DNA from: Mesorhizobium sp. ES1-4
GTDB taxonomy: Bacteria; Pseudomonadota; Alphaproteobacteria; Rhizobiales; Rhizobiaceae
Length of the DNA stretch: 64,000 nucleotides
Direction: 5' to 3'
Assembly (NCBI RefSeq): GCF_020164745.1
Contig: NZ_JAIUGV010000012.1
Coordinates: 104,822-168,821, forward strand
The first letter of the stretch is position 1, and each line of letters begins with the position of its first letter. The notes under the pieces were generated by a model that saw only the letters and a list, made by a program, of their open reading frames with translations, made no database searches and had not been told where the DNA came from. Made by a program: the position numbers and the translations under genes. Below, piece after piece: positions 50,134 to 58,137 of the stretch.

Positions 50134-50168
50134 GGCCGGGCTTGGGCCTCTCACTGGTCCGCCCGGCC
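50134..50168 (-). terminator. Possible terminator hairpin between pseudoazurin and nirK
   Basis: An 8-bp stem GGCCGGGC/GCCCGGCC with a 19-nt loop lies 49 nt after the pseudoazurin stop. There is no clear U-run on the minus strand, so it may be a weak terminator or only a stem. Confidence 0.35.
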
Positions 50169-50217
50169 TTCCCCCTCCGGACATCGCCGAAACGGAGGGG
50201 TATCTATGAACAGAGGT

Positions 50218-50664
50218 TCAGTTGGAAGCCGCCTTGCTCGCTTCAGCGAACAGTTCGGCGAACACCGGCTTTGCCTTGCCGATCTGCTTGACCGCTTGCG
50301 CCGCTTCCAGGTTGGCGGGCTTGCCGACCAGGATCAGCGCGACCATGCCCATGCCGTAGTGGGGAGCGCACTTGACGCCATAGAAGCCCTCCTTGGTGAG
50401 GGTCACGGTGATCTCTTCGCTCGGCTTTCCTTTGAAGGGTTCGGCGCCGTCCGGGATCATGTCCTTGATGGTCTCGGCGTTGTGGGTCTTGTCGGTCGGC
50501 ACAAACTTGATCGTGTCGCCAGGAGCCGCGCGAACAAAGGCGGGCTGGAAGACCATCGAACCTTTTTCTCCTTTGTTCAGCATCTGCACGACGTGCTCTT
50601 CGGCATTTGCCGCACCGGCAAGGGAGAGAAGCGCGACCGCTGCAGCGATCAGGGATAGTTTCAT
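50218..50664 (-). CDS. Pseudoazurin
   Basis: The 148-residue precursor has a signal peptide (MKLSLIAAAVALLSLAGAANA) and a cupredoxin domain with copper ligands in KTHNAETI (His) and CAPHYGMGM (Cys, His, Met). Pseudoazurin donates electrons to NirK. A perfect NnrR box lies 78 nt upstream of the start. It is transcribed toward nirK as a separate unit. Confidence 0.94.
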   Translation of the reverse strand: MKLSLIAAAVALLSLAGAANAEEHVVQMLNKGEKGSMVFQPAFVRAAPGDTIKFVPTDKTHNAETIKDMIPDGAEPFKGKPSEEITVTLTKEGFYGVKCAPHYGMGMVALILVGKPANLEAAQAVKQIGKAKPVFAELFAEASKAASN

Positions 50665-50735
50665 TTCGAAATCCTTTCATGGGTTCACGGCATCGACCGT
50701 CGGCTCCTTTTTACACCGCGTCATGATTGTGCGAT

Positions 50736-50749
50736 TTGCGCTGGCGCAA
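50736..50749 (-). promoter_or_regulatory. NnrR box for pseudoazurin
   Basis: TTGCGCTGGCGCAA is a perfect NnrR-type palindrome. It is also about 211 nt upstream of the divergent nnrR gene. Confidence 0.82.
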
Positions 50750-50953
50750 ATTGGTCGGCGAAGACTCTGGCTACCGGAAACGAGAGGCAGCAGGGCAGAC
50801 GTTGACGGCCGCCCTTTCAGGCGGCGTTCTCGGGCCGACGCACCTGCAAGCGAATGTACGCGCCTCTTGCCGCTCGTCGGCTCCCCATGAGACAGTTGTC
50901 GATCAGATGGCGATTGATGCTTTGAATGCCATTTGGGTCGAAAGGAGGAGCAC

Positions 50954-51658
50954 TTGGGTAGGCTCGATCCCTCGTTGATTTCCGGGCTTGCTGTTTTTGA
51001 GGGCTTGGCAGCCATGGATCTCGAACGCATCGTCGGCCAGGCGAGGTCGCTCCGGATCGCCAAGGATCAGCCGGTGTTTGAGCAGGAGCAGGAAGCCCAT
51101 TCGTTTTTCCTGTTGCTCGACGGACATGTCCGCGTCGTGAAATCGACCCCGGACGGTCAGGAGGTGACCGTGCGGTATATAAGTCCTGGTGAATTGATGG
51201 GCATCGCCCACGCGTTGGGCCGCGCCACCTATCCGGCAAATGCTATCGCTGCCGTCGATTGCGTGGCTCTCGCCTGGCCAAGTCGATTGTGGACGGCTTT
51301 CGCCTCCGATTATCCCAGTTTTGGGGCCAGCACTTACAAGGCCGTCGGCAGCAGACTGCAGGACGCCCACACGCGCGTCATCGAGATGGCCACCGAACAG
51401 GTCGAGCAGCGTGTCGCCCATGCATTGCTCAAACTGGTCAAGCAGGCAGGCAGAAAGACAGACGAGGGAATTCTGATCGACTTTCCAATTACCCGTCAGA
51501 ACATAGCCGAGATGACGGGAACGACGCTTTTCACGGTAAGCCGGCTCTTGTCGGCTTGGGAGGACCTTGACCTGGTCAAAGGTGGCCGCCAGAAAGTGAC
51601 CGTGGTCGCGCCTCACCAACTCCTTTTGATCGCGGAAGGCAGGGCACAGAAGAGCTAG
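50954..51658 (+). CDS. nnrR: Crp/Fnr-family nitric-oxide-responsive regulator NnrR
   Basis: The 234-residue protein has a Crp-type sensor barrel and a C-terminal helix-turn-helix ITRQNIAEMTGTTLFTVSRL. The recognition helix differs from FnrN/FixK, consistent with TTGCG half sites. No cysteine cluster is present. The start is TTG 50954, supported by AAGGAGG 5-6 nt upstream; no ATG fits. NnrR activates nirK and nor genes in response to NO. It lies beside nirK and pseudoazurin, both with perfect NnrR boxes. Confidence 0.88.
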   Translation: MGRLDPSLISGLAVFEGLAAMDLERIVGQARSLRIAKDQPVFEQEQEAHSFFLLLDGHVRVVKSTPDGQEVTVRYISPGELMGIAHALGRATYPANAIAAVDCVALAWPSRLWTAFASDYPSFGASTYKAVGSRLQDAHTRVIEMATEQVEQRVAHALLKLVKQAGRKTDEGILIDFPITRQNIAEMTGTTLFTVSRLLSAWEDLDLVKGGRQKVTVVAPHQLLLIAEGRAQKS

Positions 51659-51864
51659 TCCGAACTGCCGGCCGCGGCCTGCAAATCGCAGCTTAGTTGT
51701 TCCTCGTCGAGATGGTGCTCGCGTGCCGCGTCGGCAATCGTGTGGAACGATGCAATCGGACAACCGACGCAAAGCATGCCGTGCTGGAGCACGATCCGGA
51801 TCGCCGCCGGCGACATCCTCATGATTTCGTCCATCGTCGCATCGTCGCTGAATTTGCGTTTCAT
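51655..51864 (-). CDS. DUF1858 domain protein
   Basis: The 69-residue protein has the DUF1858 pattern: DDATMDEIMRMSPAAIRIVL followed by MLCVGCPIASFHTIADAARE, with a CxxC pair that may form a redox disulfide. It resembles proteins linked to hybrid cluster proteins and NO stress. Its stop overlaps the convergent nnrR stop. An NnrR-like box is 61 nt upstream, giving a 20-nt leader. Confidence 0.82.
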   Translation of the reverse strand: MKRKFSDDATMDEIMRMSPAAIRIVLQHGMLCVGCPIASFHTIADAAREHHLDEEQLSCDLQAAAGSSD

Positions 51865-51918
51865 GCTTCTTGTCCGCGCTTTCAGGCGGATATACTGCGC
51901 TTGTCTTGCGTCCGTTCG

Positions 51919-51932
51919 TTGCGATGGCACAA
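51919..51932 (-). promoter_or_regulatory. NnrR-like box for the DUF1858 gene
   Basis: TTGCGATGGCACAA differs from TTGCG-N4-CGCAA at one base. Confidence 0.55.
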
Positions 51933-52074
51933 AGAGGAAGCAACGATCGAGGTGCGTCGCGGTGTCGGCACTGCCTCAACACGGCGATGAACGGGAATGG
52001 GCGGCGAAAGATCACCGGCAATTTCGGATCCGGTCTGGGGCAGCCCTTCCACGCATCTCGTCCAGTCGGCCGAG

Positions 52075-52491
52075 CTAGGGACGTGCGTCTTCGAGTAGCT
52101 TTGCAAAACTCAGGCTGTTGGGACAGAAATCCTGATAGTGATCTTCGAAATCGAAGGCGTCCAGATGACCACGACATTGCCGCCGATGCGAGCAGGTGAT
52201 GCAGATGCGTGACATGCCGCCGCGCGCCGCCTGCAGCGACCGAAAGGTGTCCGGATCGATGCCTGTCGATCGCATGGCGGAGGTGAGCAGGTCCTCCGAC
52301 GCGTAGGGCAGCCGCACACCGTCATCGAACTCGCTTCGCGACAGACCGATGTCGTTCAAAATCCTTGCGCATCGATCCAGGCCTTGCGCCCAGAATGCTT
52401 TTCTCGCCGCCTTGCTGCGGTCGCGGTCCACCAGAAAGGAAATCGCGAACCGCCAGGCCTCGATGGTTTCCCTTTTGAGAGGGCCTGCCAT
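52075..52491 (-). CDS. DUF6455-like cysteine-rich small protein
   Basis: The 138-residue soluble protein has a helical N-terminal part and a C-terminal Cys motif SRICITCSHRRQCRGHL followed by FCPNS, four Cys that could bind iron-sulfur or zinc. I match it to DUF6455 from memory. A perfect NnrR box lies 85 nt upstream of ATG 52491, so it should be part of the nitric-oxide regulon. The longer frame to 52656 would include the box. Confidence 0.75.
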   Translation of the reverse strand: MAGPLKRETIEAWRFAISFLVDRDRSKAARKAFWAQGLDRCARILNDIGLSRSEFDDGVRLPYASEDLLTSAMRSTGIDPDTFRSLQAARGGMSRICITCSHRRQCRGHLDAFDFEDHYQDFCPNSLSFAKLLEDARP

Positions 52492-52569
52492 GACAGATCT
52501 CCATTTGCCTTGATCGCATCGCTGGAAGAATGTTGGCGCGGAAAATAGTGCCGGTTGACCGTCAGCTCT

Positions 52570-52583
52570 TTGCGCTGGCGCAA
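52570..52583 (-). promoter_or_regulatory. NnrR box for the DUF6455-like gene
   Basis: TTGCGCTGGCGCAA is identical to the pseudoazurin box. Confidence 0.8.
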
Positions 52584-52657
52584 AGTCCCTGCGTGGATCG
52601 GCTGATTGCAATCGCGTTCGCCTCCGGCCGATTCCAGGGCAGCGTAGGGGGCACAAC

Positions 52658-52675
52658 TGTCAGCGTCCTGACAGG
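52658..52675 (+). promoter_or_regulatory. Direct-repeat operator, site C
   Basis: TGTCAGC-GTCC-TGACAGG: heptamers 11 bp apart, in the same orientation relative to the downstream gene as site A. It is about 181 nt upstream of cytochrome b561 copy 2. Confidence 0.5.
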
Positions 52676-52776
52676 TTCGATGAACCAATGTCCGCCATCA
52701 CGTGAAAACTGGCGCTGCCGGAGTGACGGGAATTTTTCCATGCCGCTGACATGATGTCGTCTTGCAGGCATGATTC

Positions 52777-52794
52777 TGACAGATGCCCGTCAGC
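52777..52794 (+). promoter_or_regulatory. Direct-repeat operator, site D
   Basis: TGACAGA-TGCC-CGTCAGC is a weaker version of the same 11-bp-spaced pattern, centred 62 nt upstream of ATG 52848. Confidence 0.4.
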
Positions 52795-52847
52795 TCAACA
52801 CAGCTTCGACCGGATCGCTGCTGAAAAACTCAAACTGGAACCCTCGC

Positions 52848-53390
52848 ATGAATCCTGCCTATGCCAACTCCCAGAAGGCCATTCACTGGGCCGTCTTTCT
52901 GCTCGTCATTGGCCTTTACGGCCTGACTTACGTCGCCGATGTCTTCCCGCGCGGTGATCCCGGCCGCGCCGTCGTCTGGTGGCTTCATATTTCATTCGGG
53001 CTGCTGCTTTTCATGCTGGTTGTCCTGCGCGTCGGCTTGCGGCTGGCGCTTGGAACGCCGGGTCTGCCGCTGGAAATGTCACATCTGGAACGGTTGCTGG
53101 CCAAGATCGCGCATGTTCTGCTCTACGCGCTGCTTGTCGCCATACCCGTTCTCGGCATCCTGCTGACCTGGTACCGGGGCGATGCCTTGAGTTTCTTCGG
53201 TCTCTTTACGATCCCGGCTCCGGTTTCCGCGGACCGCGCCACGGCCGGTTTCATCAAAGAACTGCACAGCCTTTGCGCCAATCTGATCCTTATTCTCGCT
53301 GGATTGCATGCCGTTGCCGCGCTTTGGCATCATTATGTCTGGAAGGACGATGTGCTCAACCGAATGCTGCCGGGGAAAAGTGGCGCCTGA
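52848..53390 (+). CDS. Cytochrome b561 (copy 2)
   Basis: The 180-residue protein has four helices with His ligands in KAIHWAVFLLVIGLY, VVWWLHISFGLLLF, LAKIAHVLLYALLV and LAGLHAVAALWHHYVWKDDV, the pattern of YodB/CybB-type b561. It likely exchanges electrons between quinol and a periplasmic or membrane partner. It precedes a PepSY gene and a two-component system and has two direct-repeat sites upstream. Confidence 0.9.
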   Translation: MNPAYANSQKAIHWAVFLLVIGLYGLTYVADVFPRGDPGRAVVWWLHISFGLLLFMLVVLRVGLRLALGTPGLPLEMSHLERLLAKIAHVLLYALLVAIPVLGILLTWYRGDALSFFGLFTIPAPVSADRATAGFIKELHSLCANLILILAGLHAVAALWHHYVWKDDVLNRMLPGKSGA

Positions 53391-53472
53391 CCGAAATCCG
53401 GACCACTCCGGCCGGATGCAGGCGGCGCCTTGCCGCTTGCAATGGTTGTGTACTGGGACACATGGTTCCAGG

Positions 53473-53802
53473 ATGAAGTCCTCACTGAAATTCATGGCGA
53501 TGGCGGGTCTGTGCGGGCTCCTGCTTGCCTGTCCGTCCACCGCACGCGCGGATGTCGACGATGACGGCGATCATGATCGGGCGCGCGATCTCTACGAACG
53601 TGGCGAAATAGAGGGCCTGTCGACCATCCTGGGCGTGGTTCACGCCGCCGTCCCCGGCGACATTGTAGCCGTGGATTTCATCCATATCGCTGACAGGTGG
53701 GTCTACCGGTTCCAGGTCGTTGGCGCCGACGGTCACCGCAGGATCGTCGATGTGGATGCCGGCGCCGGGGTCCTCATGCGCGGCGAAGGTGGCGACCGAT
53801 GA
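53473..53802 (+). CDS. Small exported PepSY-domain protein (copy 2)
   Basis: The 109-residue precursor has a signal peptide (MKSSLKFMAMAGLCGLLLACPSTARA) and a PepSY-type domain (GEIEGLSTILGVVHAAVPGD, then WVYRFQVVGADGHRRIVDVD). Its stop overlaps the response-regulator start (ATGA). PepSY proteins in such operons may modulate the sensor kinase or serve the b561; the sequence does not settle this. The start has only a short CCAGG before it. Confidence 0.8.
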   Translation: MKSSLKFMAMAGLCGLLLACPSTARADVDDDGDHDRARDLYERGEIEGLSTILGVVHAAVPGDIVAVDFIHIADRWVYRFQVVGADGHRRIVDVDAGAGVLMRGEGGDR

Positions 53803-54464
53803 AGATCCTGCTCGCCGAGGATGAACCGCGTATCGCCGGCGATATCGCGGCTGCCCTCAAGGCTGCTGGAATGGCCGTCGACATCGTGCGCGATGGGGAG
53901 GCTGCCTGGTTCGCGGGTGACGTCGAGAATTATGACGCGGCGATCCTGGATCTCGGCTTGCCAAAACTCGATGGCCTGGTTGTGCTGAAGCGCTGGCGGG
54001 CCAATGCACGCCGCTTTCCCGTGCTGATCCTGACGGCGAGGGGGCTGTGGACCGAGCGCGTCGAGGGCATCAACGCCGGCGCCGACGACTACTTGCCCAA
54101 GCCGTTTGAAATGGAAGAGCTGCTGGCGCGGTTGCGCGCGATCCTGCGTCGCTCGGCCGGCCAGGCGGCACCGGTCTTGAAATCCGGACCATTGCTGCTG
54201 GATACCCGCCAGATGCGAATTTCGCTGCGCGGCGCTCCTGTCGCCTTGTCGCCGCTCGAATACCGGCTGATGGCATTCCTGATGCACCATGCCGGGCGCG
54301 TGGTGGCAACGACGGAACTCGCCGAACATCTGTACGACTCCGGCAACGATCGCGATCCCAATGCAGTCGAGGTCATCGTCGGGCGCCTGCGCCGCAAGCT
54401 CGGCAACGATGTCATCGAGACACGGCGCGGGTTCGGATACTTCATGCCCGACGAGCAGGCCTGA
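53799..54464 (+). CDS. OmpR-family response regulator
   Basis: The 221-residue protein has a receiver domain (MKILLAEDEPRIAGDI, phospho-Asp in AAILDLGLPKLDG, Lys in YLPKPFEMEEL) and a winged helix (LSPLEYRLMAFLMHHAGRVV and VEVIVGRLRRKLG). The subgroup resembles PhoP/QseB. ATGA and TGATG overlaps couple it to the PepSY gene and the kinase. OmpR-type regulators bind direct repeats about 11 bp apart, matching sites A-D. Confidence 0.94.
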   Translation: MKILLAEDEPRIAGDIAAALKAAGMAVDIVRDGEAAWFAGDVENYDAAILDLGLPKLDGLVVLKRWRANARRFPVLILTARGLWTERVEGINAGADDYLPKPFEMEELLARLRAILRRSAGQAAPVLKSGPLLLDTRQMRISLRGAPVALSPLEYRLMAFLMHHAGRVVATTELAEHLYDSGNDRDPNAVEVIVGRLRRKLGNDVIETRRGFGYFMPDEQA

Positions 54465-55807
54465 TGGGCAACTCGATCCGCTTCAGGCTCTGGTCGGCGG
54501 CAACCATCTCGATCCTCATCGCCCTTGCCGTCGCGGGGCTCGGCCTGCGATATCTGTTCGAACTGAATGTGGAACGGCGCGTTGTCAGTGAGCTGACCGT
54601 CGATCTCAACGAACTGATCGGCTCGACCAGCTTCGCGGCCGACGGCCGGCTCTCGGTCACATCGGACCTGACCGACCCGCGCTTCGCCAACCCGCTGTCC
54701 GGCCATTATTGGCAGGTGGAAGATCTGGCCAGTCACAGTCTGACCCGTTCGCGTTCGTTATGGGACGCAACGCTGATATTGCCTGAACTGGTCGATAATG
54801 GCGAACTGAGAAAGATCCAGGAGCTGAAAGGTCCGGGCGGCGAACTCACCATTGCCGTCGAGCGAACCATCACCGATGCCGACGGTCGATCCTTTCGCGC
54901 CACCGTGGCGGAAGACCACCACAGCGTCGAAGTGTCGGTGGATGGATATGTCCGCGATCTCGTGCCCGCGCTCATCGTGCTCGCAGCGGGCCTGATGGCG
55001 GCATTCTTCATCCAGATCACCGTCGGCCTTGCGCCGCTGGAAAACCTCAGGGTCGCCGTTCGAAACGTGATCGCGCAGCGCACGGCACGGCTTGACGTGG
55101 CGGCCCCGAGCGAGGTGCAGCCGCTCGCCGACGAAATCAACCGCCTGCTCGATGCACAGGAGAAGGCTCTCGCACGAGCCCGGGGCCGAGCCACCGACCT
55201 GGCTCACGGACTGAAGACGCCGCTGCAGGTGCTGTCTGCCGACATCAGGGCCTTGCGCAAGAAGGGCGAGACCCAACTCGCCGACGACATCGAGAAGAGC
55301 GCGGGGGCTATCCGCCGCCATGTCGAACGCGAACTGGCCCGGGCGCGTCTGGCTCCCGGGGTATCCAGCAAGGCATCGTGCCTAATCCGGGAGGCCGCAG
55401 CTGGCGTCGTCGCCGTCGTCAAGCGCACCCCGGCCGGCAAGCAGCTCGCTTTCCTGATCGACGTCGCGGAAGAACTCATGGCGCCGGTCGATGAAGGCGA
55501 TCTGTCGGAGATCCTGGGCAATCTGGTGGAGAACGCCGCGCGCTTCGCAAGATCCTCGGTTCGGGTCAATGCATGGGCAACCGATGGCGAGGTGTCCATC
55601 GCCGTTGCCGATGATGGTCCGGGCATTCCCGATGCGGACCGGCAAGCCGCGTTGTCGCGCGGCGTGCAACTGGACAGCAAGGGCGGCAGCAGCGGCCTCG
55701 GCCTCTCCATCGTTTCAGATATTGTCGAAGCCTATGGCGGAAGCCTGACAATGACCAATGCCGATCCCGGTCTGGTCGTTACCGTCGCCTTGCCCCGGCA
55801 CGGCTAG
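54464..55807 (+). CDS. Sensor histidine kinase, PhoQ-like
   Basis: The 447-residue membrane kinase has two helices (about residues 13-33 and 165-185) around a periplasmic sensor of about 130 residues, a HAMP-like linker, the phospho-His motif ARGRATDLAHGLKTPLQVLS, and the ATPase domain (EILGNLVENAARFA, DDGPGIPDAD, GGSSGLGLSI). The ligand is unknown; linkage to PepSY and redox genes hints at an envelope or redox signal. Its TAG stop is part of the CTAG edge of repeat B. Confidence 0.93.
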   Translation: MGNSIRFRLWSAATISILIALAVAGLGLRYLFELNVERRVVSELTVDLNELIGSTSFAADGRLSVTSDLTDPRFANPLSGHYWQVEDLASHSLTRSRSLWDATLILPELVDNGELRKIQELKGPGGELTIAVERTITDADGRSFRATVAEDHHSVEVSVDGYVRDLVPALIVLAAGLMAAFFIQITVGLAPLENLRVAVRNVIAQRTARLDVAAPSEVQPLADEINRLLDAQEKALARARGRATDLAHGLKTPLQVLSADIRALRKKGETQLADDIEKSAGAIRRHVERELARARLAPGVSSKASCLIREAAAGVVAVVKRTPAGKQLAFLIDVAEELMAPVDEGDLSEILGNLVENAARFARSSVRVNAWATDGEVSIAVADDGPGIPDADRQAALSRGVQLDSKGGSSGLGLSIVSDIVEAYGGSLTMTNADPGLVVTVALPRHG

Positions 55808-55868
55808 AGTGTTTTTTTCACGCAATTCCGGACGGAAAACCGCTACGCACTTTTCCTGGATTGCTCTA
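55804..55868. repeat. Rhizobiales-type palindromic repeat B
   Basis: A 65-bp imperfect palindrome begins CTAGAGTG, has TTCCGGACGGAAAACCG in the centre, and ends TTGCTCTA. It is a repeat type I recognise in Rhizobiales intergenic DNA. It immediately follows the kinase, providing its stop codon. Confidence 0.75.
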
Positions 55869-55881
55869 ATTCGGCCAGCGC

Positions 55882-57393
55882 TCAGGCGAAGCCAGGGAAG
55901 TAATCTACCTTTATCCTGGAGCGACGAACGCCCATGGCCAGCAGCTTCTTGCGCAGTGCCTTGACCATGCCTTGCGGGCCGGAAATGTAGAATATCCGCT
56001 CCAGATAGTCGGGAATGGCGAGGCGCACGAGGCGCGCGTCGATGTAGCCGGGATATTGGCCGCGCTCGGCGCCATTGGCGATGGCGAGCACCGTCTTTAC
56101 GCCCAGTTCTCTCTTTGCCGTGTCGAGGACGTCGCGATAGGCGATGTCCTGCTGGGTCTCGGCTCCGTAGAGGATGACGATCGGGCGCTTTTCGTCGCGG
56201 TCGATGAGATACCGCAGCATCGAGCGGAACGGCGTGATGCCGATGCCGCCGGCCAGGAAGGCGATCTTGGTTTCCGGATCGGCCGGCAAGGTGAAGTCGC
56301 CGCCAAGCTGAGAGGCGTGGATCGTGCTGCCCGGCTTCATCGCGCCCAACGCCTGCTTGAAGGCGCTCGACCGCGGATAGAACTTGACGCCAAGTCGGAC
56401 AGTTCGCTCCGTGGGCGCCGATGCGACCGTGAAATAGCGACGGTTGCCGCGACTGTCCGAACGGTCGAGGCCAAGTGTCCATTCAAGATACTGGCCTGCT
56501 TCGAAGGCGAGCTTCCTCGGTGAGTTGAAGATGAAGTCGTAGCTGTCGACCGCCGATCGTTCGATGCGTTCGAGCGTCAGCACCAGGCGTCCCTTGGGGC
56601 TTACGGCGTAGGCAAAGAGATTGCCCGTCAGAAGCGCCAACTCCGGCGTAAAGTAGAACGAACCGACATGGATGTTGGGCGCGAACAGGAAGCCGACGAT
56701 CGCGGCGAAGGCGATCCGTGGCAGGCGCATCGTCGGCGCCGTCAGCGGCTCGGTCAGCATCACGAAGGCAAAGAACAGCAGGGGCGACGAGCCAAGCGTC
56801 TCCGTCAGTGCTGTCGCATATTGCGACGGCTCGGTCGTCGAGAGGATCGTTGCCAGCGTCACGGCGATGAAGGTGACGACGATATCGACCCGGCGCAGCT
56901 TGCGCACGATAAGCAGGCCGCCGCAAAGAACCACGGGAAGCAAGGGCAAATTGCCTCCGACCCACCAGGTTGCCGGGTGGTCAAGAAGCAACGCGGTCAG
57001 CGCGACGCCCAGTGCTGCCGGATTGAACAGGTGCTTCCTGCCGATGGCGAGAATGAACTTGGATGAGATCGCCCAGATGCAGGCGAACACAACCGCGCCG
57101 ATCCCGTTGACGTCGGTGGCTGCCACCGGATCGAGGATAAGCGCCAGGATGAGGGCGGTTATGTAGACAGACTCGTTGTTGGCCGGAACCTGGAAGACAG
57201 CCGCGAAAACACGGTTGGTGATCCAGCAGGCGGCCAGCATCAGTCCTGTCGTGAAGGCCAGCGCGACCGGATCGTGCGGCACGAGCTTGAATATGCCGAG
57301 CACAAAGGCCGTGCCCAGCAAGGCGATCAGATAGTAGAGAACCAGCCGGTACATGGTCTGGTGGTCGAGAAACCGGTCGATGGCCTTGATCAT
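55882..57393 (-). CDS. Fusion of an NqrB/RnfD-like membrane domain with a ferredoxin reductase-type FAD/NAD domain
   Basis: The 503-residue protein has about nine to ten helices in residues 1-270 resembling NqrB/RnfD (ILALILDPV, HLFNPAALGVALTALLL, LTEPLTAPTMRLPRI), then a C-terminal FAD-binding (RRYFTVASAPTE) and NAD-binding (IAFLAGGIGITPFRSMLRYL, FYISGPQGMVKALRKKL) reductase domain on the cytoplasmic side. It could pass electrons from NAD(P)H through membrane-bound flavin to the periplasm. Its start overlaps the apbE stop (ATGA). It is the third gene of an FMN-binding protein-ApbE-reductase operon. Confidence 0.88.
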   Translation of the reverse strand: MIKAIDRFLDHQTMYRLVLYYLIALLGTAFVLGIFKLVPHDPVALAFTTGLMLAACWITNRVFAAVFQVPANNESVYITALILALILDPVAATDVNGIGAVVFACIWAISSKFILAIGRKHLFNPAALGVALTALLLDHPATWWVGGNLPLLPVVLCGGLLIVRKLRRVDIVVTFIAVTLATILSTTEPSQYATALTETLGSSPLLFFAFVMLTEPLTAPTMRLPRIAFAAIVGFLFAPNIHVGSFYFTPELALLTGNLFAYAVSPKGRLVLTLERIERSAVDSYDFIFNSPRKLAFEAGQYLEWTLGLDRSDSRGNRRYFTVASAPTERTVRLGVKFYPRSSAFKQALGAMKPGSTIHASQLGGDFTLPADPETKIAFLAGGIGITPFRSMLRYLIDRDEKRPIVILYGAETQQDIAYRDVLDTAKRELGVKTVLAIANGAERGQYPGYIDARLVRLAIPDYLERIFYISGPQGMVKALRKKLLAMGVRRSRIKVDYFPGFA

Positions 57394-58133
57394 GATTGGC
57401 AAAAGGCTCCGAAGCCGGTTGTCGGCGTGGCACGGCCGTTGTCCGCCACGACGTAGCCCTCGAGGCCCGGCGTCTGTTCGAGAAAAAGAATGCCATCCCG
57501 GCCCATGGCGAAGGCGGCGGTGGCGAAGCGGTCGGCCTCGAACACGTCGGATCCGATGACCGTCAGGCTGACGATCTCGGTGATCGGCCCGTCAAGCCCA
57601 CGCGGATTGTAGATGTGTTGTCCGCGGACATAGGTGCCTGACGTCGCGACACCGTGCCCGCGTGGATAGACGACCTTGATGATTTCGTCGGCGTTGAAGG
57701 GATTGCGGATGCCAACGCTCCAGTCGAGGCCCGAAGCATTCCTGCCGCAGGACTGGATGTCGCCGCCCGCCTCGATGAAGAAATCGGCAACGCCTGCCCT
57801 GCCGACAATCCCCGCCGCATTGCGGATGGCCCAGCCCTTGACGATGCCCGACGGGTCCAGCGAACCGTCTGGCTTGCGGATGTCGAAAAATCCGTCCGTC
57901 TGGCTTCTGGTGCGTTCGGCGAGAGCCATTACTTCCATCATCTCGCCGCTCCAATCGCGGACCGGAAGGTCGCCACGGTTGATGGCCGAAATCTCGCTGT
58001 CGGTCCTGTAGGTGCTGAACCGGCGGTCGACTTGCCCGAAATAGTCGAAGACCGCGTCGACCAACTCGGCGCCCGACGCACCGGCGATATCGACCGTGAT
58101 GGGCATGCCCATCAATAGTTTGGTGTCGCGCAT
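57390..58133 (-). CDS. apbE: FAD:protein FMN transferase (ApbE family)
   Basis: ApbE attaches FMN covalently to Thr/Ser in flavinylation motifs of partner proteins. The 247-residue protein shows the family core: LLMGMPITVDIAG at the N-terminus, FDIRKPDGSLDPSGIVKGWA, FFIEAGGDIQSCG, and YNPRGLDGPITEIVSLTVIG followed by ATAAFAMG. No signal peptide is visible, so it could act before export or be an unusual short form. It lies between the FMN-binding gene (4-nt gap) and the reductase fusion (ATGA). Confidence 0.93.
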   Translation of the reverse strand: MRDTKLLMGMPITVDIAGASGAELVDAVFDYFGQVDRRFSTYRTDSEISAINRGDLPVRDWSGEMMEVMALAERTRSQTDGFFDIRKPDGSLDPSGIVKGWAIRNAAGIVGRAGVADFFIEAGGDIQSCGRNASGLDWSVGIRNPFNADEIIKVVYPRGHGVATSGTYVRGQHIYNPRGLDGPITEIVSLTVIGSDVFEADRFATAAFAMGRDGILFLEQTPGLEGYVVADNGRATPTTGFGAFCQS

Positions 58134-58137
58134 GGAC

